A stretch of 64,000 nt of DNA from Monocercomonoides exilis (GCA_001643675.2 LSRY02000024.1:684001-748000); one strand, 5' to 3'; counted from the first letter of the stretch, positions 1 through 13,200 are shown. Notes: generated by a model not told the origin, from the letters alone. Made by a program: numbers and translations.

Positions 1-1564
1 CCATCTGCACCGACCCACCGGCTGCCCTTTCCTTCCTCTTCCTCCAGCTTTCTCCTCGCCCTGCGCACTATCCCTCCGCGCGTCTCTTTCAGTGCCTTTG
101 AAGTGTCCCCCGACATCTGCCGTGTCGCTACTTTCGCTAAAAATGTGCTTTCGTAGTCTCTTTGAATGCGCCGCGGGTCGAAATCGTACCGCTGCCGGCC
201 AGACATCGGCCGCACCTGGTACGTCGAGCGGGTGGCAGACAGAGAGGAGGCCGTGTAGCCTGGATGGTAGCTCTGCGTCTGCTGCCGCGAGCTGAGTCGA
301 CTACCGCCATCGCCATACATCGAATTCTGCGTCAATGATAGCACTTCCCCCCTCTCTCTTACCATCCCTTCTCCACTTCCGCCATTCGCAGTGGTTCCCT
401 CTCCACTACCGCCAAATAGGATGCTTCCTCTGCTTGTCGATGCATATGTCCCGCGGCTGCTCGGCCGCTCACCGCTGGCGCTGCTAAGCGCGCCGCTGCT
501 GGACGGGCGAAAAGAACTTGCTGAAAGAGCTACTGATCCGCTGGGCGAGATTGGCGAACGGCTTGTGGCGGGTGAGGCGTCGGTGGCGGGCGGAGGAAGG
601 CCGGATACGGCGATTGTCGATGGGATGTATTCCAGGCGTTGGAGAGATGGATGAGAGGGCTGGTAGGTTTTGTGAACAGATGTGCAATGAATTATTTGAT
701 GGTTTTCATAATGTCAAATGTGTTGTCAACCAAGCATCAACATTAATATTAACATAAAAAGCAAAATTATTTTATGAAAAAATTAATCAAGCTATACTAG
801 CGTTATATTTCTTATTGTGGCTGTCTCTGAACGAGAATTTCTTGATGCAGTCCCCAATAAACTTCTGTTGCTTCGCATTGTTCCCAGGTTTGTTTCTTCC
901 ATTGATTCCATTTCAAGTACCTATCAATGTGCGCAATGAAATAATTACTTAGAAAAAATGCAAAAAGTGGTGGAATACTTCTTGATATGGAGTTGTATGT
1001 CTCACAAGGATATCTTCTAATTCAGAAGTGTCAACTGATCCAAAATGTTTTTCAAGTGTTTTTTGTGGAATTTTCCCTTCTTTTACCAAATCTATTATTC
1101 GAAGATGAGAAATAGGTATGTCATAATCCTTGGAAAAATATTAATAAAGAATCAAATTGTTATTTAGAGCAAAATTGTGCAAATGCAAACGCTATAAGAT
1201 TCTTTCATTCTTGAAATCATCACGTTCTCTAATCCAAAGGATTCGTGATATGTTTCATCAGGAACTGCTGGATCTATTCCAGACATTTTTCTGAGAAATT
1301 TATAAAAAATGAAAAATGTCATCAAAAAATATTTGTTAACATTTTAAAAATGAAAGCATTTAATAGTATTCATAGACATGAATTCTATATAATGTAATTT
1401 AAAGAATAAAATCCAAACCTCGTTTTTGAAAGAGAAGAAGGAGGATGAACATTATTTAATGTTTTTCGCTTTTCAGAAAGTAAGCTAAGTCCATCTTGAG
1501 CCATTTGCGATGGCACAGACTGAATGCTTCTTGGAGATACAGGTATTAAATGAGAATCGTGCAT
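1..1564 (-). CDS. Unknown multi-exon protein, 3' end beyond the window
   Basis: Five exons join in phase on the minus strand: 1564-1419, 1290-1191, 1128-979, 920-798 and 659-1. All introns are GT-AG (for example AGC|GTTTGC and GAA|GTATTC donors), and the frame stays open to the left edge. The start is the ATG at 1564-1562 (MHDSHLIPVSP). At least 392 residues are encoded. Exons 1-4 are AT-rich and encode a mixed polar sequence with a predicted helical stretch (DYDIPISHLRIIDLVKEG). Exon 5 switches abruptly to GC-rich DNA and encodes a Ser/Gly-rich linker followed by a basic, charged segment (RYDFDPRRIQRDYES, later RRARRKLEEEEGK). I recognise no family. The gene is divergent from the next one, with 203 bp between start codons. 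The exon model is a hand inference, strongest for exons 3 to 5. Confidence 0.7.
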
Positions 1565-1767
1565 AAACCAGAATTATTTACAATTATTTGATTGCGATTA
1601 AAAACTGCAAAGATCTTATTGAACGAAAATATCGTTTCTTTACAAAATACGCTAAATACGATATTGTTAAATGATTTACGATATTTTTTTCCTCAACAAC
1701 AAAGTTGTCACCCATAAGAAAACTATAAAAAAGTTACTGTTTTTTTGTACACATTTTTGAGTATTTC

Positions 1768-3259
1768 ATGATTAATAATCTTTATGGTAAGTCAATGAAT
1801 TCTTGAGTGTAATTTTTTTCTTTTATAGTTTGTTTTTTACATTATTCTTTTTTCAGAACAAATCGAATTATTGTTGAATCGAGCATCTGAAGTCGAAGAT
1901 GACGATATACAGTCCATTACAAATAATTTATTAACTTTACCTCCGCAACCGCAAAGTTATTACAGAAGGATATCAGTAGATAAACTTGGAATTTTAATCA
2001 TAAATCAAGATGCTCATTTTACACCTTTTTTAAGACTTCTTGAAGCTATCGCTTTTAAAGGATTTGAATGTCAACTGGAATACCAGTGCAATTTGTTCAA
2101 TCTTCAATTTAAACGATTAGGGATCGTGAAATTTCTTTTGGGGATATGTGAACAAACAGATAATTTTGAAGAACTTAAATTATGTGCACTTTTCATTTCT
2201 CTTGCAATGAAGAATTTGGAAATGAGTCGGAAACATCTGGCTTTGATTTGCGATATTCTTATGAAAACTGTAGATCAAGCAAATTGTTCAACTTCTTCAA
2301 CTTACATTTCTCATGCTCTCTGCGGTTTGGTTGGATTATGCGAATCATATTCTAACAGACCCTTCGTTTACGGAAAAATTCAATACAGCACACTTATTGA
2401 ATGCCTGAATTCTCAAGATACTGTTGTTGTATGGAGAGCTCTTAGGCTATTTGAAATGTGCTTGATTGATGTTGTTGAACGAAAAAAGCTTTCGAAAGAA
2501 CAAGAGTTTTTGGAAGCAATACAGGAATGTTGCATTCGTTTTGTATTACCATTAATTGATTCACACGAGAAAAGAAAGGCAGAAGCAACTGAAAATAAAA
2601 AAAATGATGTTTCGCAGGAATCTTTGGATAAAGAGTCTATAAATCCAATTAATCAAAATATTGGTCAAGCAAAAACTACCAATTCATTGCCAAATATTGA
2701 AGACCACTCTACTTCGATTAATGCAGTTGGTATAACCAAATCGATACTTATTCTTTTATGCAATTTCGCTGAGTCGGACTTTGGCTGCAACCTCCTTTGC
2801 CAAATGCCAACTGTGATGAAATGCATTCATGAGTTAATTCCGACAAATCCTTTTTCTCCTTCAATTTCTCAATATTCGCTCGAATTGATTGAAAGTGTCT
2901 TCATTCACTTTACAGAATCAGAATGTATTTTCAGTTTGATACAGTGCGGAATTATAGACAAAGTTATTTATATGCTTATTGGAATTACAAATTCTGAAAT
3001 TCATAAAACATCGTTGATCATTGTTAAAAGGTTTTTCGATTTCTGTGAGGAAAAAATTGTACACATAGCAAGTAATGTTCCCAAAGATCCTTCGTTGCTT
3101 TCTCAAATGCAGTCAGAGCATGAGCAACGTCAACTTGTGCGTTTTCGTCATGCTATTGAATTATTTGAAGAGGAAGGGCTTTCTGATATTGAAACTGCAT
3201 TTTATCATCATCAGTATGTTTCATTTTTCAAGCAAACGGTAGATGTGCATGTGCCATGA
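1768..3259 (+). CDS. Unknown helical-repeat (ARM/HEAT-like) protein
   Basis: Two exons: 1768-1786 and 1857-3259, joined over a 70-nt intron with a textbook donor (G|GTAAGT) and a pyrimidine-rich TTTTTTCAG acceptor. The long open frame has no ATG near its beginning, and the tiny upstream exon MINNLY supplies one in the right phase. The product is 473 aa. It is almost entirely predicted helix, with leucine-rich helical pairs spaced about 40 residues apart (for example residues 75-200 and 300-400), interrupted near residue 250 by a polar Lys/Asn/Ser loop. This looks like an ARM/HEAT-type solenoid, but no family signature is recognisable and the function is unknown. It lacks the serine runs common elsewhere in the window. 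The stop is TGA at 3257-3259. Confidence 0.72.
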
Positions 3260-3415
3260 AGAAAATGTAATTATGAAAATGATACAGAAAATCTTTTAAA
3301 AGAAGATAGTTTTGAATTGATCAATAATTCCCAATATTAAAAGAAATGATTATGAGCAGGAAATAACTTTTTGTTCTTCTCCTTCTTCGAGAAATTGGAA
3401 TTTCTTTGAAAATTT

Positions 3416-4532
3416 ATGAAAGGTTTTTTGCTTTTTTCGTTTGATTCGTTGTGATGAAATCGTTGACAAAACATTTTTTTTAAAAAAATAATAGACATCT
3501 TTCCTTTATCTCGTTTTTTGCTATCACCGTTTCAACAACTCTCAAAAATTCCAAAATCTCCCGAGATACTTGATGTTTCGTTGATGAACTCGTTTAAATC
3601 GTTCATTATCAACATTCATCTAGAGAACGAGCTACGTTGTTTTGGAGAATGGCTAAAAAATCGTTCGGATCGTTCAAACATTTTTATTGCAGCAAATTTT
3701 AAAAGTATTGAAATTTAAAGTTGTTTGCTTATTTAAATAATTTTTTCGTTCTTTTTTCAAAGTTCAACCAATCAGCTATTCAGAACTTTCGGAAGATGTT
3801 CCTGAAGAAGAAGAAACTGACATCATCGCCCTCGCTATAGATGAAGTTTCAAGAAATTTATTTCTTGCTTTGTATTTTTTGGATAGGCATATCGATGTTT
3901 TCTTGTTTGATCCCGGAGATCTGTTTCTTTTGCATGGTGATGGAGCTTTATCAAATGACAACACAAATAGAATCCTAAAGTGGATTCAGTTTTTTTCCTC
4001 TCAAATTGATTCACAAAAAATAAAGGTATTTTTAGTTTATTTATTTGGTTCCCATGTAATGTGCATTTGAACTTTTTTTTTATTTTTTTCAGGAATATGG
4101 ATTTACAAATATACCATTGCAATCTTTTAACATTCTTCAGCGCATGGCAATTGAAGGAGATTTTCATGCACCCAAATATCTTTAGTTTGCAATTTTTATT
4201 TTTTTTAATTTGCGAAATAAAGAGGATAATATTTTTTCAATCATAAAACTTTCACTCAATTTTTAATGAATTTTTGGGGAAAAAATTGTTTTTCTTTCTT
4301 TTCTTTCTTTTCTTTTTTTATCTTTTTAAATGCCCATTTTATTAATTTGATAGCACACAGCATGTTTCGACTCAAACTATCGATCCGCGAATTCCTCGCG
4401 AGCTGGCATTGTTCAGCCAGCAGATGCTTCTTCCTCCACTATTGGAATCATCTGCTTCTCTTGCATCTAAGACACCCAATGCACCAAATGATACATCATC
4501 ATCAACATCAGCAGCATCAATGACATCACCAT

Positions 4533-4563
<31 letters not shown>

Positions 4564-6241
4564 GTCTTCTTCTTCTTCTTCTCTTCCTCCTCCTACTTCT
4601 TCTTCTTCTTCTTCAATGGAACCGTCTCCACAAGAAACCCAGCCTCTTCCAATGGGCATTGGCGAAATCTCTCCCTTGTGCATCTTCACAGTCATCCACT
4701 GGCTCCTCTCCTCTCTCAGTCTATCGCCTGGCTCTCCAGTCCTCCACTCGCCTTCCTCTGTCTCCACCACCCCTGCTCTTTCTTCTCTTTCTAATCTTTC
4801 TGCTCTGTCTAATCTTTCTTCTCTTAATAATATTTCTAACATTTCTAACATTTCTTCTCAATCTTCTCAATCTTCTCAGTCTTCACAGCCCACTCAACTG
4901 CCAAGCTCAGGGCTGATGCTGATGAAGCTGGCGAATAAAGTCAAAATGGCACCGTTGGATGTCGCCTTTGCGTGTGCCCTGTCGCATCCGCTTGGCCAGT
5001 TTGTGGTTGTCCCTCCGTTTCCTCACTGTGTTGTGTCATCCATCATTGAAAACAATCAGCATCAGAATCAGAAGAATCAGCAGTATCAGCAGCAGAACCA
5101 GCTGAATCATCAGCCTCCGTCAATGAATTCACCATGTGATTCGTCAGATGGAGTGGCATCTTCAATGGGGAATCCAATGGATCAATCACAACAGTCCTCT
5201 TCATCATCATCTTCTTCTGCTTCTTCTTCTTCTGCTTCTGCTTCTTCTTCGATTACTTCTTTCCCTCCTCCACAGCCAACCATTCCATTACATCAGATCC
5301 AGAATCAAAGCCAGAATCAAAATCCAAACCAAAGCCAAAATCAGTCTCAAAATATGAATTCTTATCAACAGCAACAACAACATCAGCAACAATCACAGCA
5401 ACAGCAATATCAGCAATATCAACAAGAGCAATACCAACAACAATTAGAGTGCAATCTTCCCCTTGTCCGGTCAACAAACTCGTTTCACACAGAAAGCGCT
5501 GAATCTTCGCCTCAGCAGAGGACAAAGCCAGTTGTTGAGTGGATGAAGAAAGTGGTTGCTCTTTCTTCGGCTTCTGCTTCAATACTGAATTCTCCTTCAG
5601 CATTGAATGAATTTGGATCAGTTTCTGTTGATTCAGTTAACTTTTCCTCTTCTTCCTCTTCTTCTTCTTCGTCGTCGTCTTCCTCATCATCATCATCTTC
5701 TTCTTCTTCCGACACTTCTCCTTCTTCTCCCTCTCCTTCTTCTTCTCCCTCTTTCCCCACGGTTGGCTCTTCCCTCCTTCTTGAATACGAAGACATGATG
5801 TCATCTGAGCTTCTGTGCTACACTCAGAACAAGCTCCGTTCAGTTCCTCGTGCTTCTTCTCCGTCTCATCTTTCCTTTTATCCCACTCCTCCGCCTCCGC
5901 CTTCTCCTTCTTCTTCTCCTTCTTCTTCTCCTTCTTCTTCTTCTTCTCTTTCTCCTCATTCCCATTCTCCTCGCTCTCCTTCTGGAGAACAACAGACAGA
6001 ACAGAACAATTCAGAGATTCGGTCTTCCCAGAGACAGCACGTTCAACGCAATCAGCAAAATCAACGTTATCGCCAGTATCATCAACAACAACAACAGCCA
6101 AATGTGCCATCAATGGATATGGAGGCAGAGATGCCTGCTTTCTCTCCTTTTGAAGAGCAGGAATCGCAACAGCAACAGCAACAGCAGCAGCAGCAGCAGC
6201 AAGTTTCAGTTCAAACACCGTCTCGTTGTGCCATTTTGTAA
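3416..6241 (+). CDS. Aldo-keto-reductase-like protein with serine-rich inserts and CAIL prenylation box
   Basis: Five exons: 3416-3422, 3495-3704, 3763-4025, 4093-4184 and 4354-6241, 819 aa. The last intron (TTTA|GTTTGC to GATAG) skips an in-frame TAG and joins the AT-rich 5' part to the GC-richer Ser/Gln-rich exon. Residues 40-230 follow the aldo-keto reductase order: a GEWLKNR helix after the second strand, a strand IFIAAN, LDRHIDVFLF and LFLLHGDG around the usual catalytic His, then ILKWI..KIKEYGFTNIPL matching the 'G(K/R)I..IGVSNF' strand, and RIPRELALFSQ. A block near residues 390-420 (LANKVKMAPLDVAFA) resembles the late AKR helix 'LA...TPAQVAL'. The catalytic Tyr of the D-T-A-x-x-Y region is not seen (NIHLENE there), so this may be a pseudoenzyme. 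The protein ends RCAIL, a CaaX box of the type that usually receives geranylgeranyl. The AKR assignment is inferred by eye; the gene model is firmer. Confidence 0.6.
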
Positions 6242-6428
6242 TCAAGTTATTTTTTTTTTTATTGGCACTTTTCGAATTTTTATATCCAAAAAGAAGAATT
6301 AAAATTTTAGAAAACGAAAGATTTCATGGTATTTTTATTTCAATTTTATGAAACAAGAACGAAACGAAAAAAGCTTTATATTAACATAGAATAACAATTT
6401 TTTGTGTTTTAGAGTCTTTCTTTGATGT

Positions 6429-7185
6429 TCAAGTCTCTGTCTGAGGAATCCTGGCTTCAATATATGGAATATAAACTTTGAAATCAAGAATCCAAACAGA
6501 ACTTTTGCAAAGCCATTCGCAATCAAGCTGTTCTCCTTCGATAGAAACAATTCCTTTTTTAACATTAACTCCGAGTATATCAACAAGTATTAGCCTGTAT
6601 TGATTGGAATTATCTTCAGATGGAATGCAAACGCTTGCGGGAACAGATTGAACATCTTCAAGTTGTGAATCACTATGAATTTCCGAACTTAACGGAGAGC
6701 TCATGTCTTCTTTCTTAGTTTCCGTGCTATTCGGTTCAACACATATTAGCCAGGCTTTTCCAAATCCCTCAACATCACTTAATCCTGGAGATAAATCCTT
6801 CACAAAACGAAGCTCTCCTTTGGCCCTTTGAGGACTAGAAGGCGAAGCTTGTGTAAGATTTGTAAACGTTGCAATTCTTACATATGGAAAAGTGGAAGGA
6901 GTCGGAAGATGAATATCAGCGAACACTTTCTCAATCATTTCTTTTGGAGTTTCTAAATCAAAAAAAATACTGATTAATATAAAGATATGATAAATAAATA
7001 CCTTCAATTACGCTTTCTTCAAATTTGCTTTTGTAGTCTGTGATTTTCCTTATTCGTTCAGAAAGAAGAAGAGAAGCATGACTTCTTTGCTGAGTTAATT
7101 TGTTTAATTGCTTTGAAGTTAGATCTATTTCATCGTCAATGAGTTTTAAATAAGTTTGAAGTTCATTTAGCTCAGCATTAGCCAT
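6429..7185 (-). CDS. TrmO/TSAA-domain-like protein (putative tRNA m6t6A37 methyltransferase family)
   Basis: Two exons, 7185-7002 and 6952-6429, separated by a 49-nt intron (G|GTATTT to TTTAG), 235 aa. Residues 1-60 form a coiled coil (ELNELQTYLKLIDDEIDL), as in eukaryotic TRMO. The rest follows the TSAA beta-barrel order: a first strand YVRIATFTN, SSPQRAKGELRF at the place of 'GTPRQP', LSDVEGFGKAWLI matching 'L.GLE.FSHIWLI', and near the end LILVDILGV..GIVSIEGEQL and ILDFKVYIPYIE matching 'VLDIKPYIPY'. TrmO methylates N6-threonylcarbamoyladenosine 37 of tRNA using S-adenosylmethionine. The conserved 'RPNPIG' SAM-site motif is not visible (SNQYRLILVDI stands there), so activity is doubtful. 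Its start codon is 49 bp from the divergent CYFIP start, so the promoter region must be shared. Confidence 0.62.
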
Positions 7186-7234
7186 TTGATAAAAATAAAA
7201 TTTAGTTTTGGGTGGATACCATAAGTGGACTAAT
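7186..7234. promoter_or_regulatory. 49-bp shared divergent promoter region
   Basis: The start codons of the TrmO-like gene (minus strand, ATG 7185-7183) and CYFIP (plus strand, ATG 7235-7237) face away from each other with only 49 bp between them. Both 5' UTRs and any core promoter elements must lie here or inside the coding regions. No TATA-like box stands out. That it is regulatory is inferred from position alone. Confidence 0.4.
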
Positions 7235-10200
7235 ATGACAACTCAACCTATTTCCACAACAATAGCTCGCCTTGAGCGGGCTATGGAAGTCACTCTATCC
7301 CCATTGGATACACTTTTTGATACCACTGCACCAGCGATTAACAGCGAAACGGAACAGCTTGTTGGTGTAACATTTTCAGATCCAAATGATATACCACTCC
7401 AGAATCCATGGGAATTCAAAGATTCAATAGCTTTTGATAATATTGTGCAACGAGAATTGGATATTGTTGCAGATTTGGTTTGAATATCTCTGTCTTTTAC
7501 TTAAGATAATTTTGCAATCATACTTGAAAATTGGTCAAATTTTGTTCCAGAATCGTTTCATAACGGATGGTTATCAATTTGCTGCAACAATGTATGGACA
7601 GAGGACTATTGTGCCCGCTTTAGGAAAACTAATGGTACATATTTGCAAATTATTTTCAATTTTTATTTGATATAATCTTTTTCTTTGCGCTTAGAATCAA
7701 AAACAATTTTCTGAAAATACCAAAAGCCAAGTCACATCAAGGATGATTAAAATACTAGAGCAAGATATCGAACATCAATATTCATTCTTTCACTTCATCG
7801 AAGAATTCCATGCAACTCTTTGCTCAATCGTTGAAACAATTACAAGAATGGACCCCAAATTGGTATGCCACTCTGCATTTTTTTCTTTCTATATTTAAAT
7901 TGCAACTATTTTCCTTAATTAATTATTTTTCAGGCAATTCCATCTGAACCACTGCTTTTTGAGATTATTCGGGCACTTGATCTTCTTTTAATCTTAAATG
8001 AAGTTGCTCAGCGTAAGGACTCAAAAAGAAATGAGATTGGACTTTTTAATGAGTGTGCATTTTTTCAAATCCTATTCATTTTTCAATTTTTTTAAAAATC
8101 AATCAATCTTTATTTTTCTATTATGTGAAATTTAATTTGAACGTTATCAAACATAATTTTATTACAATCATTTTTTTTTTTTTTTTCAATATCGCAATAT
8201 TTCTTTTCTCCCATCTTCCCATTCGCCCCACACACCAGCCTCCGCAAGGCCTCCGAAGACTCAGTAAAAACCTCCATCACGACTGAGATGATGGCGCTAG
8301 TGGATGGGTACCTGCGAGAGGAGAACTCAGTCATCAAGCGCTTCCAGCAAAAGATCCACGGGATAACTGGGTCGTACCTGGTGTTTGTGGTGATCTGCAA
8401 TGAATGCACGCGGCTGTGGGAGCAGAAGGAGCAGTACCTGACGAATGTGAAGTATACTCTGCTGAAGGCAATGAGCGTGGGGATGCTGATGATTGAGGGA
8501 GGGTTCAAAATCACAGACAAGGACAAGGCGAAGCTATACAAAGGAGAAAAACTGCCTGTGCCGAAGGAGAAGACGTTCAATGTGTTCAAAAAGGGAGGGC
8601 TGGAGATCAACAAGCTGAAGGATGCGATTACATCGACTCCGTTTGTGCCGGTTTATATGGACATTTACATGGATGCTCTGAAATATGTGGCGATGGTATG
8701 AAATGTGTTGTGTTTTTTTTAAGAAGAAATTTTTTTAAAGCGAATTTGTTATTTGTTGAATGATTGTCCATTGACTGTTCGAATTGTTTTGTTGTTTTTA
8801 AAACAAAATTGGAATCTTTTCTTATTCATTTAATTAATTGTTAATTTTTATAAATTTTTTGATCACTCTTTTTTTTTATATTATCTTCTTTTTTTCAATG
8901 TTGAATATTCTTATTCAACCTTTTATATTTCAAAATCATTATTACCCCCTCTATTCATTCTCCTCCTTCCTTTTTCCTTTCATTTCCTTTCCTTCCCTTC
9001 CCTTCACCTTTCCCCATTCCCCCCTTCCCCCTTCTCCTTCTCCTTTCACCTTTCCTCTTCCTTTCATCTCCTTCCCAGTGTCCTTCTTATTCCAAAGGTG
9101 ACTGGAAGGCCAATACTCCTCCTGCCCCTGAAGCATTTCTGAAGCTGCGCCACGATGAAATCGAGCGTCAGCTCCAAAAAGTGTCTGGAGACTTTTTCAA
9201 TGCGCTGGAAAAGATGAAGAAGATGAAGAGCAACGAACAGAATTCAACTGCACCTTCGTCTTCTCCTGCTGCTGCTCCTTCTTCTTCAACTCCTTCTTCT
9301 TCTTCTTCTTCTTCCTCTTCCAATCTAACTGCCAAAAAGCAGCGAGTCCTCAGCCACACAGTGCGTATGGCTGTGCAAGAGGCCATTCATTATCTCGATG
9401 CTGCCACTCACTTCATAAGAGAATACCTTGCAATGAAATGTGGTATTGGACTAACACAGGAGCAGTTGAAGAAAGCACGGGAAGATGAGATCAAAACCAA
9501 AGGAGAGATAGAAAGATTGATGTTGGATGGAATTCCCGAAGAGAAGAAAATGGCGAACTGTGAGAAGATTTTCCGGTATGCGATGAGCGAAGAAGAGCGG
9601 CGGCTGCTGGGGGAGATGGTGATCTTAGTGAAAGAAGTGTCGAACTTGATTCTGGCGCACTGTGGAGAAGGAGTGAAAGGAAGGCTGTACACAGTGGAAG
9701 ACGGGGCAGGCAACGTCGATGCGCTGGTCAGGCAGAGCGTGTTTGCAGATGTGCAGAAGTTCATCCAGGACGACGTGAGGAAGATGATCGCGCACATGGC
9801 AAAAGGGAAGAAAACCGAGGCGCTGAAGATGATGCTGCAGCTCCGCGCGTTTGTGGCGTGCTGGGCGAGCGGAGAAGAGCCAGCGCAGGACAAAATCAGC
9901 GAGGGTGTATTTGACTCGAAGTATGTGGTGCCAGACATCGGGATTAAGGCAGTGCCGCCAAGACCCACACAGATGTTTGTCATCCGCAGCATCATCGGCA
10001 TACTTAGCAGCGACCGCTCGCCACACCTGGTGAAGTCTACATTTGGCTCCCCTTCAATCGACAAGGACGAACAAGAGTTCCTCCAAAGAGCAGACAAGCT
10101 GATGTATGATGCCCAGCTTATGCTGGATTCCTGTGTCACATTGCGCTTCTGCAGCGATTTAGGGCAGCTCTGGTTCCGAGAGGCGCTGTTGGATGACGAG

Positions 10201-13200
10201 GCGCGGGCGATGCGGACAGAGCCGATAGCGAAGCAGCTGAGTGTGTCTGAGCAGCATGTCAGCTTGACTCTTCCCTGGATGCTGCTGAAGACAGCAGAAA
10301 AATACTCATCTCGCACTTCGCCGCTCGATTTGCTGACTCTTTTGGACTTGTACAACGATGCTGCAAACATCTCCCTTAGAAAGATGAAGAACAAAGTTCT
10401 GTTCTTTGAGATCGAAGGCGAGGCAAAGCTGGCGACAGCACAGCTCATCCACACGTTCGCCCAGATCATCCTGAGCCAGGCGCGGCGCATGGCAAGCGCA
10501 CAATCGATCACACACTCGCAAAGAAACGATGTGGAGACCAAAAAATGGTTTGGGAAAAGAGCATCGTCGCTCAAGTCCAGCGGGGTGGTGACTGCACAGG
10601 GAGTTTCTGTGCTCACTCCTTCGATGCAAGGGAACGTGGACAAACTGGCATCCATCCACGATTTAGTTGTGTGTGGCAACAGAGTGGATTTCGGGACACA
10701 TTTGACACAGATTGTGTTCAATGGGATTGTGGAGGATGTGGCGAGTGTGATGCATCTTTTTGGAGACTGCTCAACTTTGATGCTGGCAGCCCGCTCACTC
10801 GACGTGCTCCAGCGGACTTACAACATCCTCAGTGAGAAGATGGCGTTTCCTTCCTCTTTCCAGGAGATCTTTGATGGATGTGCGGGGCATTCGAAAGTAG
10901 GGGCGTTTGTGTCGGTGGTGCAAGGGCTGCTGGAGACGGTGATGAAGGAGCAAGTGGTGCCTGGGATGGTGTACAACGCGTCGGCCAGGACATTTCTGAA
11001 ACACAGCGGCATTTTGCCACCTGCTGACGCGATGCAGAGGATAAAGATGGCGATTGAAGGGGTTGCTGCTTCTGCTTCTTCCACTGATGGAAGCGGAATT
11101 AGTGGAGGAATCGGAGGCAGTGGTGGAGTAGAATGTGCGGGTCGACTGTGGAACATGTTTGGGTGCGTGATGCAGCGTGCTCTGTATGATGTGGTTGCCT
11201 CTGAAAGCCAAGTGATATCAGTCACCCCGCACATCGAGTCAATGACGCGTTGGATGAGGAAAGAGGAGGTGTATGTGATTGTGATGTCGCTGTGTGCAGA
11301 GATTGAGCCGCAGGTGAAGAAAATCGCACAACTGTGTCGGAATGTGGCGGCGGCTTTGCCGTTTGTGGGGAGAAACACACCTGAATTCGATGGGTCTGGA
11401 AAGGAGCATAAAGAATTCTATTCAAAGAGAAGAGAATGTCTCCAGGCGAAGCTGGGGGCAGTGAAGGAATTTGCGTTGGCGCTGACGAGGTTGGGAAATA
11501 TTTTGGCGGTTGTGATGATGTTCGAGGATGCGATGGCAGCAGAAGACGTGGTGAAGATGAACACAGGCGCAGCAGCTAGCATTTACGGCCTGCGGAGTGC
11601 GTTTCCTGCAGCGAGGGAGCTTCCAGAGTGGACAGCAAAGATCAACCCGGTGCCGCGTTCAGATAACGACCTGGACAAAAGAAAAGAAGAAATTGAGAGG
11701 AGAAGCAGGAAGCAACGAGGAGAAAAGGGGAAATTGACTTTGGATCCGAAGGAGCTTTTGATGACAGCTTTGATGGACGAGTCAAAGGAGAGAGGGTTTA
11801 GTGTGGCGGCGCTGGAGGCGAGCGAGACGATGCAAGGGAACCGGCCGTTGCTGAGCTTCTGTTTGGCGTGCATTGGCAAGGCGATTGCGAAGGAGAGAGA
11901 CGAAAGCAGAGCAGCGTCACCCAAAAAAATGGATGTGCTTCAGCCTCATTCACGTGTGACGTTCAAGAAGCCACCGAAGATGACGGCACAGGAGGTGATG
12001 GGGCTGGCAGATGAAGAAGGGGCGGATTCTGAGAAGAAAAAGAAGAAAAAGAAGAAGGCGAAGAAAGGACAGGATGAATTAAGTGAATCTTCTTCTTCTG
12101 CTTCTTCTTCCTCTTCTTCCTCTTCATATGGCCAAATTGACCCAAAAGACGAAGAGTATCTTTCGAAAATTGACTCACTTTGTGTCGATTCCACCAAAGA
12201 AGACGACTCAACCCCGTCTTTCCACTCCAAAATGCTGTACGAAGTGTGCAATGCACTTGTAGATGCTTCTCTTGCTGCTCTGCCCACCAGCGGCTCCTTC
12301 TCCGCCTCTCTCATCGCACCAGGCGCAGAAGCATCTTCCGCCACTGCGGAAACCTCCTCCACGCCTCGTCCAGGGCAGAAAGCGAAGAAAGGAGCAAAAA
12401 CGACGGGGCCACAGCAAGGCGGAGAAGAGTTTCCGGTCAATTTGTGGGAGCTGTGTGGCGATGGGCTGTGGATGGGGATGCTGGTGATGGTGCACATGAG
12501 TGGGCAGAGCACGCCATTTGCAGAGACTTCTCCGCTGAGCATCACAGACACTGTCATGCTTGACTCTGTTGCTGGGATAACTTCATCATCATCCTCCTCA
12601 TCCTCTTCCTCTTCCTCTTCAAGTGATTCATCCAATGACGATGCCTCGTTCTGCGCAATGACAGACCCTTGGCTGCTGGGCTATCGCACATGGGCAGTCA
12701 CACTCTCCCAGCTGTTCAGTGTGCTCGCATCCACTTTCTCTTCTGTGATGCCTCTGCACCCTCTCTCCAAAGTGCCGTTTGTGCGGTCGACGAGCGAGTG
12801 GGTGGACTGGACAGGCGTTTGCGTGGGAAAAAGCCTCGAAGCGAAGACATTCTCGTTCGGAGGCGTCAGAGAAGCAGAGCTGGATGCGCTGCTGGGCGAT
12901 TCGTGGAGCGGGCAAGGGGTGATTCGAGAGAACGAGTCGTATGAGGTGTCGATTGACCGGTCAGAGACGCCGAAAGCGAGAGGAGGGAACAGATACAGCC
13001 TGATGCGGACAGAGAGCATGGCGTCGATTATGACGAGCCACCCGCCGCGGCTGCAGAGAACTTTGTCGTCGCTGCTGACGGAGAGGCTGGGCAGCACACC
13101 AGGGCAGATACTGTCGCGATCAGCCAGTTTCTCTTCTTTGGGTGGAGTGAATGGAGTGAATGGAATGAATGCAGCATCACCTTCTCTTACAGCGTCGAGG

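Noticed and set aside
3416-4185. A separate small gene ending at TAG 4183-4185, with an independent serine-rich gene starting near 4424
   Set aside because: The TAG overlaps a good GTTTGC donor, and GATAG at 4353 restores exactly the frame of the serine-rich exon. The joined protein also continues an AKR-like pattern.
9408-10721. 437-codon minus-strand frame, and 12681-13811 minus likewise
   Set aside because: Both lie antisense to conserved CYFIP sequence or its acidic tail and have shadow composition.
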